The notes beneath the pieces were generated by a model. That model ran no database searches and was not told the DNA's origin. It was given only the letters and a program-made list of their open reading frames with translations. A program made the position numbers and the translations under genes. Of a stretch of DNA of 9,888 nt, positions 1-6,292 are shown piece after piece. The DNA is from an uncultured bacterium (GTDB taxonomy: Bacteria > Bacillota > Clostridia > Oscillospirales > Oscillospiraceae). The DNA lies in NCBI GenBank assembly GCA_905215425.1, contig CAJMQD010000017.1, positions 1-9,888 on the forward strand, given 5' to 3'. Each line of letters starts with the position of its first letter. Position 1 is the first letter of the stretch.

Positions 1-906
1 GACGTCCATGATGCGCTGGCGGCTCTCCTTGGGAGCCCAGGAGATGTGGGGGGTAATGATGCAGTTTTTTGCCTTGAGCAGGGGATTGTCCTCGCGGATG
101 GGCTCGGTATAGACAACGTCCAGTCCGGCGGCGGCCAGCTTTCCGCTGTTCAGGGCGTCAGCTACATCCTGCTCGTCGATCAGCTGTCCCCGGGCATTGT
201 TGATGAGGATCACGCCGTCTTTCATTTTGGCGATGGAGTCCTTGTTGATCATGCGGGTGTTTTCCGGCGTCAGGTTGCAGTGGAGGGAGATCACATCGGA
301 CTGCCGGTACAGGGTGTCCAGATCCACATACGCGCCGATGGCCCGGCCGCTGTCACTGGGGTAGAGGTCGTAGGCCAACACCCGCATCCCCAGGGCCCTG
401 GCGATGCGGCCCTCCGCCTGTCCGATACGGCCGAAGCCGATGATGCCCATGGTCTTGCCTTCCAGCTCAATGAGGGGGTAGTCCCAGTAGCACCAGTCCG
501 CGTTGTTGGCCCAGTTTCCGGCATGGACGCTCTGGTCGTGGTGGCCGATATGGTGGCAGATCTCCAGCAGAAGGGCGATGGAGTACTGGCTGACCGAGGC
601 GGTGCCGTAAGTGGGTACGTTGACTACGGAAATTCCCTTCTTTCGGGCTGCGGCGCAGTCGATCACGTTATAGCCCGTGGCCAGCACGGCGATGAGCTTC
701 AGGTTGGGGCATTGTTCCAGGGTCTGCTGGGAGATGGGGGTTTTGTTGGTGACGATGACCTCTGCGTCCCCGATGCGTTGGGCGATCAAAGGGGACTCCT
801 CATAGGCGGTGCGGTCATAAACCGTCAGCTGGCCCAATTTCTCCAGTTCGGTCCAGCTCAGGTCGCCGGGATTTTCTGTATATCCGTCCAGAACGACGAT
901 TTTCAT
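1..906 (-). CDS. D-2-hydroxyacid dehydrogenase (hydroxypyruvate/glycerate dehydrogenase type), C-terminus cut by window edge
   Basis: NAD(P)-dependent cytosolic dehydrogenase of the D-isomer-specific 2-hydroxyacid family, probably interconverting hydroxypyruvate (or glyoxylate) and D-glycerate. The visible 302 residues show the Rossmann motif GFGRIG at 157-162 with Asp180 at the end of the second strand, which favours NAD over NADP. The catalytic triad is Arg239 (in NNARG), Glu268 (in VVYTEP) and His287 followed by Trp290 (in TPHISWA). The HIxWA form is typical of hydroxypyruvate reductase-like members. Family length is about 315-325 residues, so about 15-25 are missing at the left edge. The ATG at 906 overlaps the TGA of the upstream kinase gene (ATGA) and has AAGGAGG seven bases upstream, so the two are translationally coupled. 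Substrate is inferred from the kinase partner; a lactate or other 2-ketoacid substrate is not excluded. Confidence 0.88.
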   Translation of the reverse strand, partial: MKIVVLDGYTENPGDLSWTELEKLGQLTVYDRTAYEESPLIAQRIGDAEVIVTNKTPISQQTLEQCPNLKLIAVLATGYNVIDCAAARKKGISVVNVPTYGTASVSQYSIALLLEICHHIGHHDQSVHAGNWANNADWCYWDYPLIELEGKTMGIIGFGRIGQAEGRIARALGMRVLAYDLYPSDSGRAIGAYVDLDTLYRQSDVISLHCNLTPENTRMINKDSIAKMKDGVILINNARGQLIDEQDVADALNSGKLAAAGLDVVYTEPIREDNPLLKAKNCIITPHISWAPKESRQRIMDV

Positions 907-2066
907 AAAAACTCCTCCTTGTGTATCTTCAGTGTGCTGCCTGCCCGCAGCAGCCGCATCATCCGGACGGTGCTGTCCAGAAGTGCGTCCTCGGCGCGGG
1001 CCATGGCTGCGTCCAGGGTAATGATCTGGCTGACGGCGCTCATCATACTGTCAACGCCGCAGGCATACAGGGCTTCGGCTCCGGGCTTGATGGCTCCGCC
1101 TATGGCCAGCACCGGGATGTCTCGGATTGCTTTGGTCCGGCGGGCCACCCCTGCCGGGACCTTTCCGTAGGCGGATTGGGCGTCCAGACAGCCTTCCCCG
1201 GTGATGACAAGGTCGGCCTGAGCCACCGCTTGATCGAAGCGGGACAGATCCAGAACCAGGTCGATGCCGGAACGTATGTCAGTGTGGAAAAAGGCCAGCA
1301 GGCCGCAGCCCAGGCCGCCGGCGGCTCCGGAACCGTTCCGGCTGGCGGCGTCGCTGCCCAGCTGATTTCGCAGAACCTGGGCGTAGTGGGACAGTGCGGC
1401 GTCCAGAATCTGGACCTGCTGCGGTGACGCCCCCTTTTGCGGGCCGAAGACGGCTGCCGCTCCCTCCGGGCCGCACAGCTTGTTGCGCACGTCACAGGCC
1501 AGGACCAGCCGGCAGGTTTGAACTTGGGGGATCAGCCCGGAGGTGTCGATGCGCGCTAACCGGGCCAGGGCTGCCCCGCCGGGGGGCAAAGGAGCTCCGG
1601 AAGGGTCCAGAAAGGCAGCACCTAAGGCCTGCAAAGCCCCTGCGCCCCCATCTGTGGTGGCAGAACCGCCCAGACCTAATCTGAGCTGCTTTGCGCCGTG
1701 CTCCAGGGCGTGGCGCATGAGCTGGCCGGTGCCGAAGGTGGAGGCGGCCATGGCGTTTCGCTCTTCGGGCTTCAGCAGGGGCAGTCCGGAAGCTGCGGCG
1801 GTCTCCACCACGGCGGTGCCGTCGGGCAGGACGCCGTAAGCGGCCCGGATGGGGCGGCCCAGGGGGTCCTGCACCTCTAAGGTGACGGTGCGGCCCCCCA
1901 CAGCGGCAACCAGGGCATCTACGGTGCCCTCGCCGCCGTCGGCCACGGGGATGCAGGTGGTTTTGGCATTTGGAAATACGGCGTGGACGCCCCGTTCTAT
2001 GGTGGCGGCCACAGTCCGTGCCGAGCAGCTGCCCTTAAAGGAGTCTGCGGCGATGATGACGTGCAA
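903..2066 (-). CDS. glxK: glycerate kinase (GarK/GlxK family)
   Basis: Cytosolic ATP-dependent kinase of D-glycerate, 387 residues, the usual length for the family. Characterised members such as GarK and GlxK make 2-phosphoglycerate. Family motifs appear in order: DSFKG at 8-12, PVADGGEGT at 40-48, LGLGGSATTDGG at 130-141, GPEGAAAVFGPQKGA at 199-213, GAAGGLGCGLLAFF at 247-260 and the GEGCLDAQSAYGKVPAGVA block at 290-308. The start is TTG, placed by AGGAGGG seven bases upstream and by the MHVIIAADSFKG N-terminus expected of the family. One deviation is KL at 196-197, where NPL is usual. It is the first gene of a two-gene operon with the downstream dehydrogenase (4-base overlap). Together they would turn hydroxypyruvate into phosphoglycerate. 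Expression is likely driven by the promoter at 2197-2224. Confidence 0.93.
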   Translation of the reverse strand: MHVIIAADSFKGSCSARTVAATIERGVHAVFPNAKTTCIPVADGGEGTVDALVAAVGGRTVTLEVQDPLGRPIRAAYGVLPDGTAVVETAAASGLPLLKPEERNAMAASTFGTGQLMRHALEHGAKQLRLGLGGSATTDGGAGALQALGAAFLDPSGAPLPPGGAALARLARIDTSGLIPQVQTCRLVLACDVRNKLCGPEGAAAVFGPQKGASPQQVQILDAALSHYAQVLRNQLGSDAASRNGSGAAGGLGCGLLAFFHTDIRSGIDLVLDLSRFDQAVAQADLVITGEGCLDAQSAYGKVPAGVARRTKAIRDIPVLAIGGAIKPGAEALYACGVDSMMSAVSQIITLDAAMARAEDALLDSTVRMMRLLRAGSTLKIHKEEFL

Positions 2067-2073
2067 AGACGAT

Positions 2074-2080
2074 CCCTCCT
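2074..2080 (-). promoter_or_regulatory. Ribosome binding site fixing the TTG start of glycerate kinase
   Basis: On the minus strand AGGAGGG lies seven bases before the TTG at 2066. No ATG or GTG in the same frame is as well placed. The flanking CCCT could pair with AGGG to form a 4-bp hairpin over this site (CCCT-TAGG-AGGG), which is short and may not matter. Confidence 0.75.
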
Positions 2081-2103
2081 AAGGGTGTTCTGTGCAAAAA
2101 GGA

Positions 2104-2183
2104 GCGCTTTTTTGATCAACAGGGGTGAGAAACGGGTTTGTGTATGGAAGCCGGAGTTGACAAACCGGATGAAACGAAAGCGC
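2104..2183 (-). repeat. Nested inverted repeats in the 5' leader of the glycerate kinase operon
   Basis: Two 7-bp inverted repeats are nested in the predicted untranslated leader. The outer pair is GCGCTTT (2104-2110) with AAAGCGC (2177-2183). The inner pair is GGTTTGT (2135-2141) with ACAAACC (2160-2166). In the minus-strand transcript the outer stem would be followed by TCCTTTTT, a weak attenuator-like arrangement, about 20 bases before the ribosome binding site. I do not recognise a known riboswitch class. The pairings may be chance at this length. Confidence 0.35.
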
Positions 2184-2196
2184 GTTATTGTAAATA

Positions 2197-2224
2197 AGTA
2201 TAAAATTTTGCGGGTTGTTGTCAA
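2197..2224 (-). promoter_or_regulatory. Sigma-A-type promoter for the glycerate kinase operon
   Basis: Reading the minus strand, TTGACA (2224-2219) is a perfect -35 box, followed by a 16-base spacer and TATACT (2202-2197), a 5/6 match to the -10 consensus. Transcription would start near 2190, giving a leader of about 125 nt. It points away from the M20 gene, matching the divergent arrangement. Confidence 0.72.
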
Positions 2225-2261
2225 GAAAGGGGCGATAGAAATTTTGCAAAGATTCAAGATG

Positions 2262-2277
2262 AGCTGTGCGAACAGCT
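2262..2277. promoter_or_regulatory. Perfect palindrome, candidate operator upstream of the M20 gene
   Basis: AGCTGT-GCGA-ACAGCT forms a perfect 6-bp inverted repeat with a 4-base centre. It spans about -38 to -23 relative to the predicted M20 start site, where the -35 box would be, and lies upstream of the divergent kinase promoter. The absence of a good -35 box next to an extended -10 suits a regulator-controlled promoter. No matching regulator is identified. Confidence 0.35.
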
Positions 2278-2284
2278 GCTGCGG

Positions 2285-2293
2285 TGATATAAT
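2285..2293 (+). promoter_or_regulatory. Extended -10 promoter of the M20 amidohydrolase gene
   Basis: TGATATAAT contains a perfect TATAAT at 2288-2293 preceded by the extended TG dinucleotide. The expected -35 position (about 2265-2270) has no good match, which extended -10 promoters tolerate. Transcription would start near 2300, giving a leader of about 34 nt to the ATG at 2334. Confidence 0.6.
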
Positions 2294-2333
2294 AACGTAC
2301 ACACAACGAAAAAATGGGTGGGAGGAACAGAAA

Positions 2334-3527
2334 ATGGAACATCAGACGCAGGAAATTTTGAACCAGGCAATGGAGCTGGGGGAACAGCTGCGGGCCGACC
2401 GAAGGACACTGCATCAGAATCCGGAGGTCGGACCTTGCCTGCCCCAGACCAAGGAATATATAAAAAAACGGCTGACGGAGATGGGATATGTTCCCCGGGA
2501 AATCTGCGAAAGCGGTATCGTGGCGGAGATCACAGGGAAGGAGACCGGCCGGTGCATCCTGCTGCGGGCGGATATGGATGCCCTGCGTGTGACGGAGCGG
2601 ACCGAGCTGCCGTTCCGGGCGGAAAACGGAGCGATGCACGCCTGCGGCCACGACATGCACGCCGCCATGCTGCTGGGTGCGGCCCAACTGCTCCGCCAGC
2701 GGCGGGAGCAGCTGAACGGCACGGTGAAGCTGGTGTTCCAGCCCGATGAGGAGGGTTTTACCGGGGCCAAAACCATGCTGGCCGCCGGTGTGCTGCGGGA
2801 CCCGGAGCCGCAGGCCGCTCTGGCCCTCCATGTAAATTCGGGCACGCCCTCCGGCATGGTACTGTGCGGCCGGGGGACCTTTATGGCTGGGTGTACCCTG
2901 TTCCGGATCACGGTGCGGGGAGTTGGCTGTCACGGAGCTATGCCGGAGACAGGGGTGGACTCCATTTCCATTGCGGCCCATATCTGTCTGGCGCTGCAGG
3001 AGATCCCGGCCCGGGAGGTAGCGGCCAAAACGCCGGTGGTGGTGACGGTGGGCCGCCTGTCCGCGGGGCAGGCCCCCAATATCATCCCCCAGGAAGCGGT
3101 GATCGAAGGGACGATCCGCACCTTCGACCGTGAGGTGACCGCCCGGGTGATGGAGCGCATTGAGGCCATTGCAGAGCACACGGCGGCGGCCTTCCGGGGC
3201 AGCGCAGAGACGGAGGAGCTGTCCTCCGCCCCGCCCCTGGTGAATGATCCCGCTCTGATGGATCGGGTGATCGACTGGGCCGGACAGCTGCTGGGCGGTG
3301 ATATGGTCTACCCCCTGAATGAGGGGGGGATGGGGTCGGAGGACTTTGCCTCTTACACCTACGAGCTGCCCTGCGCCTATCTGCTGCTGGGGGCGGGGAC
3401 CGGACAGGAGGACCCCCGGTATGGAAAGCCCATGCACAACGAGAAGGTGGTATTCAACGAGGATATCCTGCCCATGGGTGCGGCGCTGCACACCTATTGC
3501 GCAATGAAGTGGCTGGATGCCGAGTAA
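2334..3527 (+). CDS. M20-family metal-dependent amidohydrolase (N-acyl-amino-acid/hippurate hydrolase type)
   Basis: Cytosolic hydrolase of 397 residues, the usual length for the M20D group (HipO, AbgB and IAA-amino-acid hydrolase-like proteins). These enzymes split the amide bond of N-acyl, N-acetyl or aminobenzoyl amino acids. The metal ligands of the group are all present: Cys104 and His106 in HACGHD, Glu139 and Glu140 in QPDEE, His166 in ALHV and His368 in PMHNE. RADMDAL is at 78-84. The lid/dimerisation domain covers roughly 180-290, with GRLSAGQAPNIIP at 240-252. The ATG at 2334 is chosen because GGAGG lies eight bases upstream and the protein then begins at the family's N-terminus. The open frame extends further upstream without homology-like sequence. 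It is monocistronic and divergent from the kinase operon. No signal peptide is visible. The precise substrate cannot be read from the sequence. Confidence 0.93.
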   Translation: MEHQTQEILNQAMELGEQLRADRRTLHQNPEVGPCLPQTKEYIKKRLTEMGYVPREICESGIVAEITGKETGRCILLRADMDALRVTERTELPFRAENGAMHACGHDMHAAMLLGAAQLLRQRREQLNGTVKLVFQPDEEGFTGAKTMLAAGVLRDPEPQAALALHVNSGTPSGMVLCGRGTFMAGCTLFRITVRGVGCHGAMPETGVDSISIAAHICLALQEIPAREVAAKTPVVVTVGRLSAGQAPNIIPQEAVIEGTIRTFDREVTARVMERIEAIAEHTAAAFRGSAETEELSSAPPLVNDPALMDRVIDWAGQLLGGDMVYPLNEGGMGSEDFASYTYELPCAYLLLGAGTGQEDPRYGKPMHNEKVVFNEDILPMGAALHTYCAMKWLDAE

Positions 3528-3531
3528 AGCC

Positions 3532-3740
3532 GAGCCGCCCTTGAACGGGCGGCTCAGCTTGTCAAAAAAGTGGTTTTACCACTTTTTTGACAAGCTGCAA
3601 ACATTTTAACTGCGTTAAAATGTTGTTGATTTCAAGGAAAGGGAACCCTGACGGTTCCCTTTCCAACTATCCTTCCCTCCGAATCCTTTGGCTGGAAGGA
3701 CTTTTTCGACAGCCTCAGCCGCCCTTAAAAAGGGCGGCTT
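3532..3740. repeat. Multi-hairpin intergenic element with imperfect terminal inverted repeats
   Basis: About 208 non-coding bases are nearly all consumed by six successive hairpins. They are 3532-3555 (9-bp stem), 3555-3597 (20-bp perfect stem, TTT loop), 3600-3624 (11 bp, TGC loop), 3636-3664 (12 bp), 3670-3700 (7 bp, a CT/CT internal loop, then 5 bp with one G-T) and 3717-3739 (10 bp, AAA loop). The two ends are imperfect inverted repeats. Starting at 3533 the left end reads AGCCGCCC-loop-GGGCGGCT then cAGctTGTCaAAAAAGT. The reverse complement from 3739 reads AGCCGCCC-loop-GGGCGGCT then gAGgcTGTCgAAAAAGT. No target-site duplication or open reading frame is evident. A REP/MITE-like repeat is the leading guess; a structured RNA or compound terminator is the alternative. 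Confidence 0.7.
3555..3597. terminator. Long perfect stem-loop, probable bidirectional terminator behind the M20 gene
   Basis: A 20-bp perfect stem with a TTT loop begins 28 bases after the M20 stop codon. Its core, GTGGT-TTT-ACCAC followed by six T residues, has the form of an intrinsic terminator on the plus strand, and by symmetry on the minus strand. The T run is itself part of the longer stem, so it is not a textbook terminator. Confidence 0.5.
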
Positions 3741-3747
3741 GCTTTTT
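3717..3747 (+). terminator. Intrinsic terminator at the right end of the hairpin element
   Basis: AGCCGCCCTT-AAA-AAGGGCGGCT is a perfect 10-bp GC-rich stem with an AAA loop, followed by TGCTTTTT. This is a typical rho-independent terminator and would block read-through from the M20 side into the sensor kinase gene. It also forms one terminal arm of the surrounding element. Confidence 0.65.
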
Positions 3748-3767
3748 GAGCGGCCGGGTGCTAAGAT
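3739..3767 (+). promoter_or_regulatory. Candidate extended -10 promoter for the two-component operon
   Basis: TTGCTT (3739-3744, 3/6 to the -35 consensus) is separated by 17 bases from TAAGAT (3762-3767, 4/6), which is preceded by TGC, giving an extended -10. Predicted transcription starts near 3774, 37 nt before the kinase ATG at 3811. It overlaps the T tract of the preceding terminator. The individual boxes are weak, so this is a moderate call. Confidence 0.42.
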
Positions 3768-3795
3768 GAAGCGAAAAAAGCCGAAACAAGGAGAA

Positions 3796-3803
3796 GGGGG
3801 AGA
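3796..3803 (+). promoter_or_regulatory. Ribosome binding site choosing the 3811 start of the sensor kinase
   Basis: GGGGGAGA ends seven bases before the ATG at 3811. The alternative in-frame ATG at 3766 has no purine-rich site and falls inside the predicted -10 box, so 3811 is preferred. Confidence 0.6.
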
Positions 3804-3810
3804 ACGTCCC

Positions 3811-5415
3811 ATGAAAAGGATCAAGCGGCTGCCGCTGGAACGCCAACTCTTTCTCTGCTTTCTGGCGGTGTCGGCGCTGGTCACCACCATCGCCCTGGGC
3901 ATGGCCTTTTATCTGGATATTCACCGCCAGCAGGAGAATATCGACGCCGTGATTGGCGGAACCGCAGCCTTTGTGGCCTCTATGGATGATGTGCGGGATA
4001 TGCTCCAACGGGGATACCCCAGTCAGGACGTGAGCGGCACCTTGGATAAGCTGCACAGAACACTGCCGGAGATCGACGCCATTGCGGTGTACGACCGGCG
4101 GGGACTGCGGTATTACCACACGGACCGGCAGGAGGCCGGGGAGACCTTTGTGGCAGGGGAGGAGACGGCCATTCTGAACGGGTCCGGGCCCTATATCATA
4201 TCGGGATACAGCACCTTTGGCAACCAACGCAGGGCGTTCCATGCGGTGGAGGGAAGGACGGGGGAAATTGTAGGGTTTGTGACCGTCTCGATCTTCAGTT
4301 CCGGGATTTTGGAGCATACGCGCTCGATGCTGCTGTCCTTCCTGCTGGTGATGGGGGTGGCGATTCTGGCGGCGGCGGCGCTGTCCCGCGGGATCGTGAC
4401 ACTGCTGAAGGGCGCCCTCCAGGGCCACCGGCCGGAGGAACTGCTGGACCTGTATCTGCGGCAGGGGGATGTGCTGAATACGCTGGAGGACGGCGTGGCG
4501 GCGACAGACGGGGATGGCCGGGTCGTCTTTGCCAACGATTCAGCCTGTAAGATGTTGGGTCGGGAGCGGGAGCAACTGCAAGGAAAAAAGCTGGCCGATG
4601 CGTTCCCGGCTACCCAGTGCGAACGTGTGGCCCGAACGGGGCAGAACCGCTATCGCCTATCCTGTGCTGTGGGGGAGCGGCAGATCCTGTTCAGTGAGTC
4701 GCGCATGGCCAGGGGGGAGCCTGCTCCTGGCGTGCTGGTGGTGATGAATGACAAGACGGAACTGAGAAAGCTGTCCGATCAGTTGTCTGGGGCGCAGGCC
4801 ATGCTGGATACGCTGCGGATGTTCAACCATGAGTTTATGAACAAGCTCCACGTGATTTTGGGTTATCTCCAGGTGGGCAGAACCGAGGAGGCGATGCGGT
4901 ATATCATGAACAGCAGCCGAGTATCCGGACAGACCATTCGGGATGTGGCCGACCGCATTCGGGTGCCGGAGGTATGCGCCTTGGTGATCGGAAAAATGAT
5001 GTACGCCGCAGAGCGGGATATCGAGCTGATTTTGCTGCCCACCAGTCAGTGCCGCCAGGAGGATATGCTGCTGACCAACGAGGAGTTTATCACAATCGTG
5101 GGCAACCTGCTGGAGAACGCCATCGAGGCCCTGTGCGACGGTGAACATGAAGTGAGGGAGATCCGGTTGGCGCTGTGCTGCCGTCCGGATTGCAGCTTGA
5201 TCATTTGTCAGGATACGGGGGGCGGTATCCCGCCCCAGATCCGGGAGCGAATCTGGGAGAAGGGAGTTTCTTCCAAGGGGGACAACCGTGGGTTTGGGCT
5301 GTATCTGGTCCACCAGCTGACGGAACAAAACAACGGCAGGATCGAATTGGAGACGGAAGAGGGCGAGGGCACCTGCTTCACCCTCACCTTTGTCAAGGAG
5401 GAGAGGGAACGATGA
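3811..5415 (+). CDS. CitA/DcuS-like sensor histidine kinase
   Basis: Membrane sensor kinase of 534 residues, typical for the citrate/C4-dicarboxylate sensor family. Order of parts: transmembrane helix about 13-35; extracytoplasmic PAS-like ligand domain about 40-165; second transmembrane helix about 172-196; cytoplasmic PAS domain about 215-320; dimerisation/phosphoacceptor helix with His340 in NHEFMNKLH; and an ATPase domain with N box NLLENAIEA (432-440), G1 box DTGGGIP (468-474) and GFGLYL (494-499). The extracytoplasmic domain keeps Arg100xxHis103, Phe113 and Arg141-Ala-Phe143, corresponding in spacing (within one residue) to known ligand contacts of DcuS, so a small carboxylate ligand is inferred. 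Signalling would pass to the response regulator whose ATG overlaps this stop codon. No partner transporter is in the window, so the regulated genes are unknown. Confidence 0.93.
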   Translation: MKRIKRLPLERQLFLCFLAVSALVTTIALGMAFYLDIHRQQENIDAVIGGTAAFVASMDDVRDMLQRGYPSQDVSGTLDKLHRTLPEIDAIAVYDRRGLRYYHTDRQEAGETFVAGEETAILNGSGPYIISGYSTFGNQRRAFHAVEGRTGEIVGFVTVSIFSSGILEHTRSMLLSFLLVMGVAILAAAALSRGIVTLLKGALQGHRPEELLDLYLRQGDVLNTLEDGVAATDGDGRVVFANDSACKMLGREREQLQGKKLADAFPATQCERVARTGQNRYRLSCAVGERQILFSESRMARGEPAPGVLVVMNDKTELRKLSDQLSGAQAMLDTLRMFNHEFMNKLHVILGYLQVGRTEEAMRYIMNSSRVSGQTIRDVADRIRVPEVCALVIGKMMYAAERDIELILLPTSQCRQEDMLLTNEEFITIVGNLLENAIEALCDGEHEVREIRLALCCRPDCSLIICQDTGGGIPPQIRERIWEKGVSSKGDNRGFGLYLVHQLTEQNNGRIELETEEGEGTCFTLTFVKEERER

Positions 5416-6104
5416 GCTATCAGGTCATTATTATTGAGGACGACCCCATGGTGGCGGACATCGACCGGCAGTATGTGGAGATGAACCGGGCTTTCCGGGT
5501 GGTGCAGACGTTCAAAAGCAGCGCCGATGCCATCGACTTTCTCTCCGGCGGGGCGCTGAAGGTGGACCTGATTATTTTGGACTACTATACGCCGTCGATG
5601 ACCGGGCTGCAGTTTGTGGACAGGCTCCACGCCCTGGGGCTGAACCCCGCGGTGATCATGGTCACCTCGGCCAATGAGGCTGCCATTGTCCAGTCCTTGC
5701 TGGACCGGGGGGTACTGGACTATCTGGTAAAGCCGTTCCGCTGTGAGCGGTTCCAGCAGGCCCTGGCCCGCTTTCTGGAGCGGAAAAAGATGCTGGCCGT
5801 CGGCGGCGGTGTGGACCAGGCGACCATCGACAGTCTGGTTCAGCGCCGGCAGGAGGAGCAGGAACCGGGTCCCACTCTGGAAAAGGGGCTGAATATGGGG
5901 ACGCTCCAGCGGATGCGGGACTTTTTTCAGGAGTATACGGGGCCGGCGGTCACCAGTGAGCAGATCGCGGAGCAGGTGGGCCTGTCCCGGATCACCGTGC
6001 GCCGCTATGCGGGATACATGGCCGAGCACGGGGAATTAAACAGTTTTGTGGATTACCAGACCGGGGGCCGCCCCTGTATCCGGTATACCGCAGGGAAGAA
6101 ATAA
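5412..6104 (+). CDS. CitB/DcuR-like response regulator
   Basis: Cytosolic DNA-binding response regulator of 230 residues, a normal length for the CitB/DcuR/DpiA family. The receiver domain (about 4-122) opens with IIIEDDPMVADI, typical of this family. It has the acidic pair Asp10/Asp11, phosphoacceptor Asp57 (in LIILDYYTP), Thr85 and Lys107 (in VKPF). A linker of about 40 residues leads to a C-terminal helix-turn-helix (about 179-202, TSEQIAEQVGLSRITVRRY) and a wing-like GGRPCIRY segment (218-225). The ATG overlaps the kinase TGA (ATGA). AAGGAGG lies ten bases upstream inside the kinase gene, with a further GAGAGG nearer, so the pair is translationally coupled. It probably activates genes for uptake or breakdown of the sensed carboxylate, but none is adjacent. 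Confidence 0.92.
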   Translation: MSYQVIIIEDDPMVADIDRQYVEMNRAFRVVQTFKSSADAIDFLSGGALKVDLIILDYYTPSMTGLQFVDRLHALGLNPAVIMVTSANEAAIVQSLLDRGVLDYLVKPFRCERFQQALARFLERKKMLAVGGGVDQATIDSLVQRRQEEQEPGPTLEKGLNMGTLQRMRDFFQEYTGPAVTSEQIAEQVGLSRITVRRYAGYMAEHGELNSFVDYQTGGRPCIRYTAGKK

Positions 6105-6221
6105 GGGATCTTGCCCTTTGGCCCGGGAAAAGGTCTGAAACCTTGTGATTGAACAAGAAAAACGCCGTATCTTTTGCAGCAGCGGCCGGAGGCCATCCGG
6201 TTTGCTGGGGTTTCAACGGCT

Positions 6222-6251
6222 CCACCCCTCCCGGCTGGGAGGGGTGGTTTT
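6222..6251 (+). terminator. Intrinsic terminator of the two-component operon
   Basis: CCACCCCTCCC-GGCT-GGGAGGGGTGG is a perfect 11-bp stem with a 4-base loop followed directly by TTTT. It lies 118 bases after the response regulator stop codon and just before the smc promoter, so it cleanly separates the two transcription units. Confidence 0.88.
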
Positions 6252-6292
6252 ATGTCCGAACCGTTAATTTTACGGACCGGATTGGAAATGAA

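Noticed and set aside
46..1170. 374-residue plus-strand open frame opposite the dehydrogenase and kinase
   Set aside because: The minus strand encodes both enzymes with their catalytic motifs. The plus-strand frame crosses both genes and resembles no family.
1983..2333. N-terminal extension of the M20 open frame
   Set aside because: It would run through the divergent promoter region and has no family-like sequence. The ATG at 2334 has a good ribosome binding site.
2079..3491. 470-residue open frame antisense to the M20 gene
   Set aside because: The plus strand carries a complete M20 enzyme with all metal ligands. The antisense product has no recognisable domain.
3532..3740. CRISPR array or tRNA cluster
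   Set aside because: The hairpins differ in sequence and spacing, there are no regular direct repeats with unique spacers, and no tRNA cloverleaf can be drawn.
3766..3810. Earlier ATG start for the sensor kinase (MKRKKPKQ...)
   Set aside because: It has no ribosome binding site and overlaps the predicted -10 box. The ATG at 3811 has GGGGGAG at good spacing.
6105..6251. Riboswitch between the response regulator and smc
   Set aside because: There is a small hairpin and a strong terminator, but the smc promoter lies downstream of the terminator, so this is better read as the 3' end of the two-component transcript.
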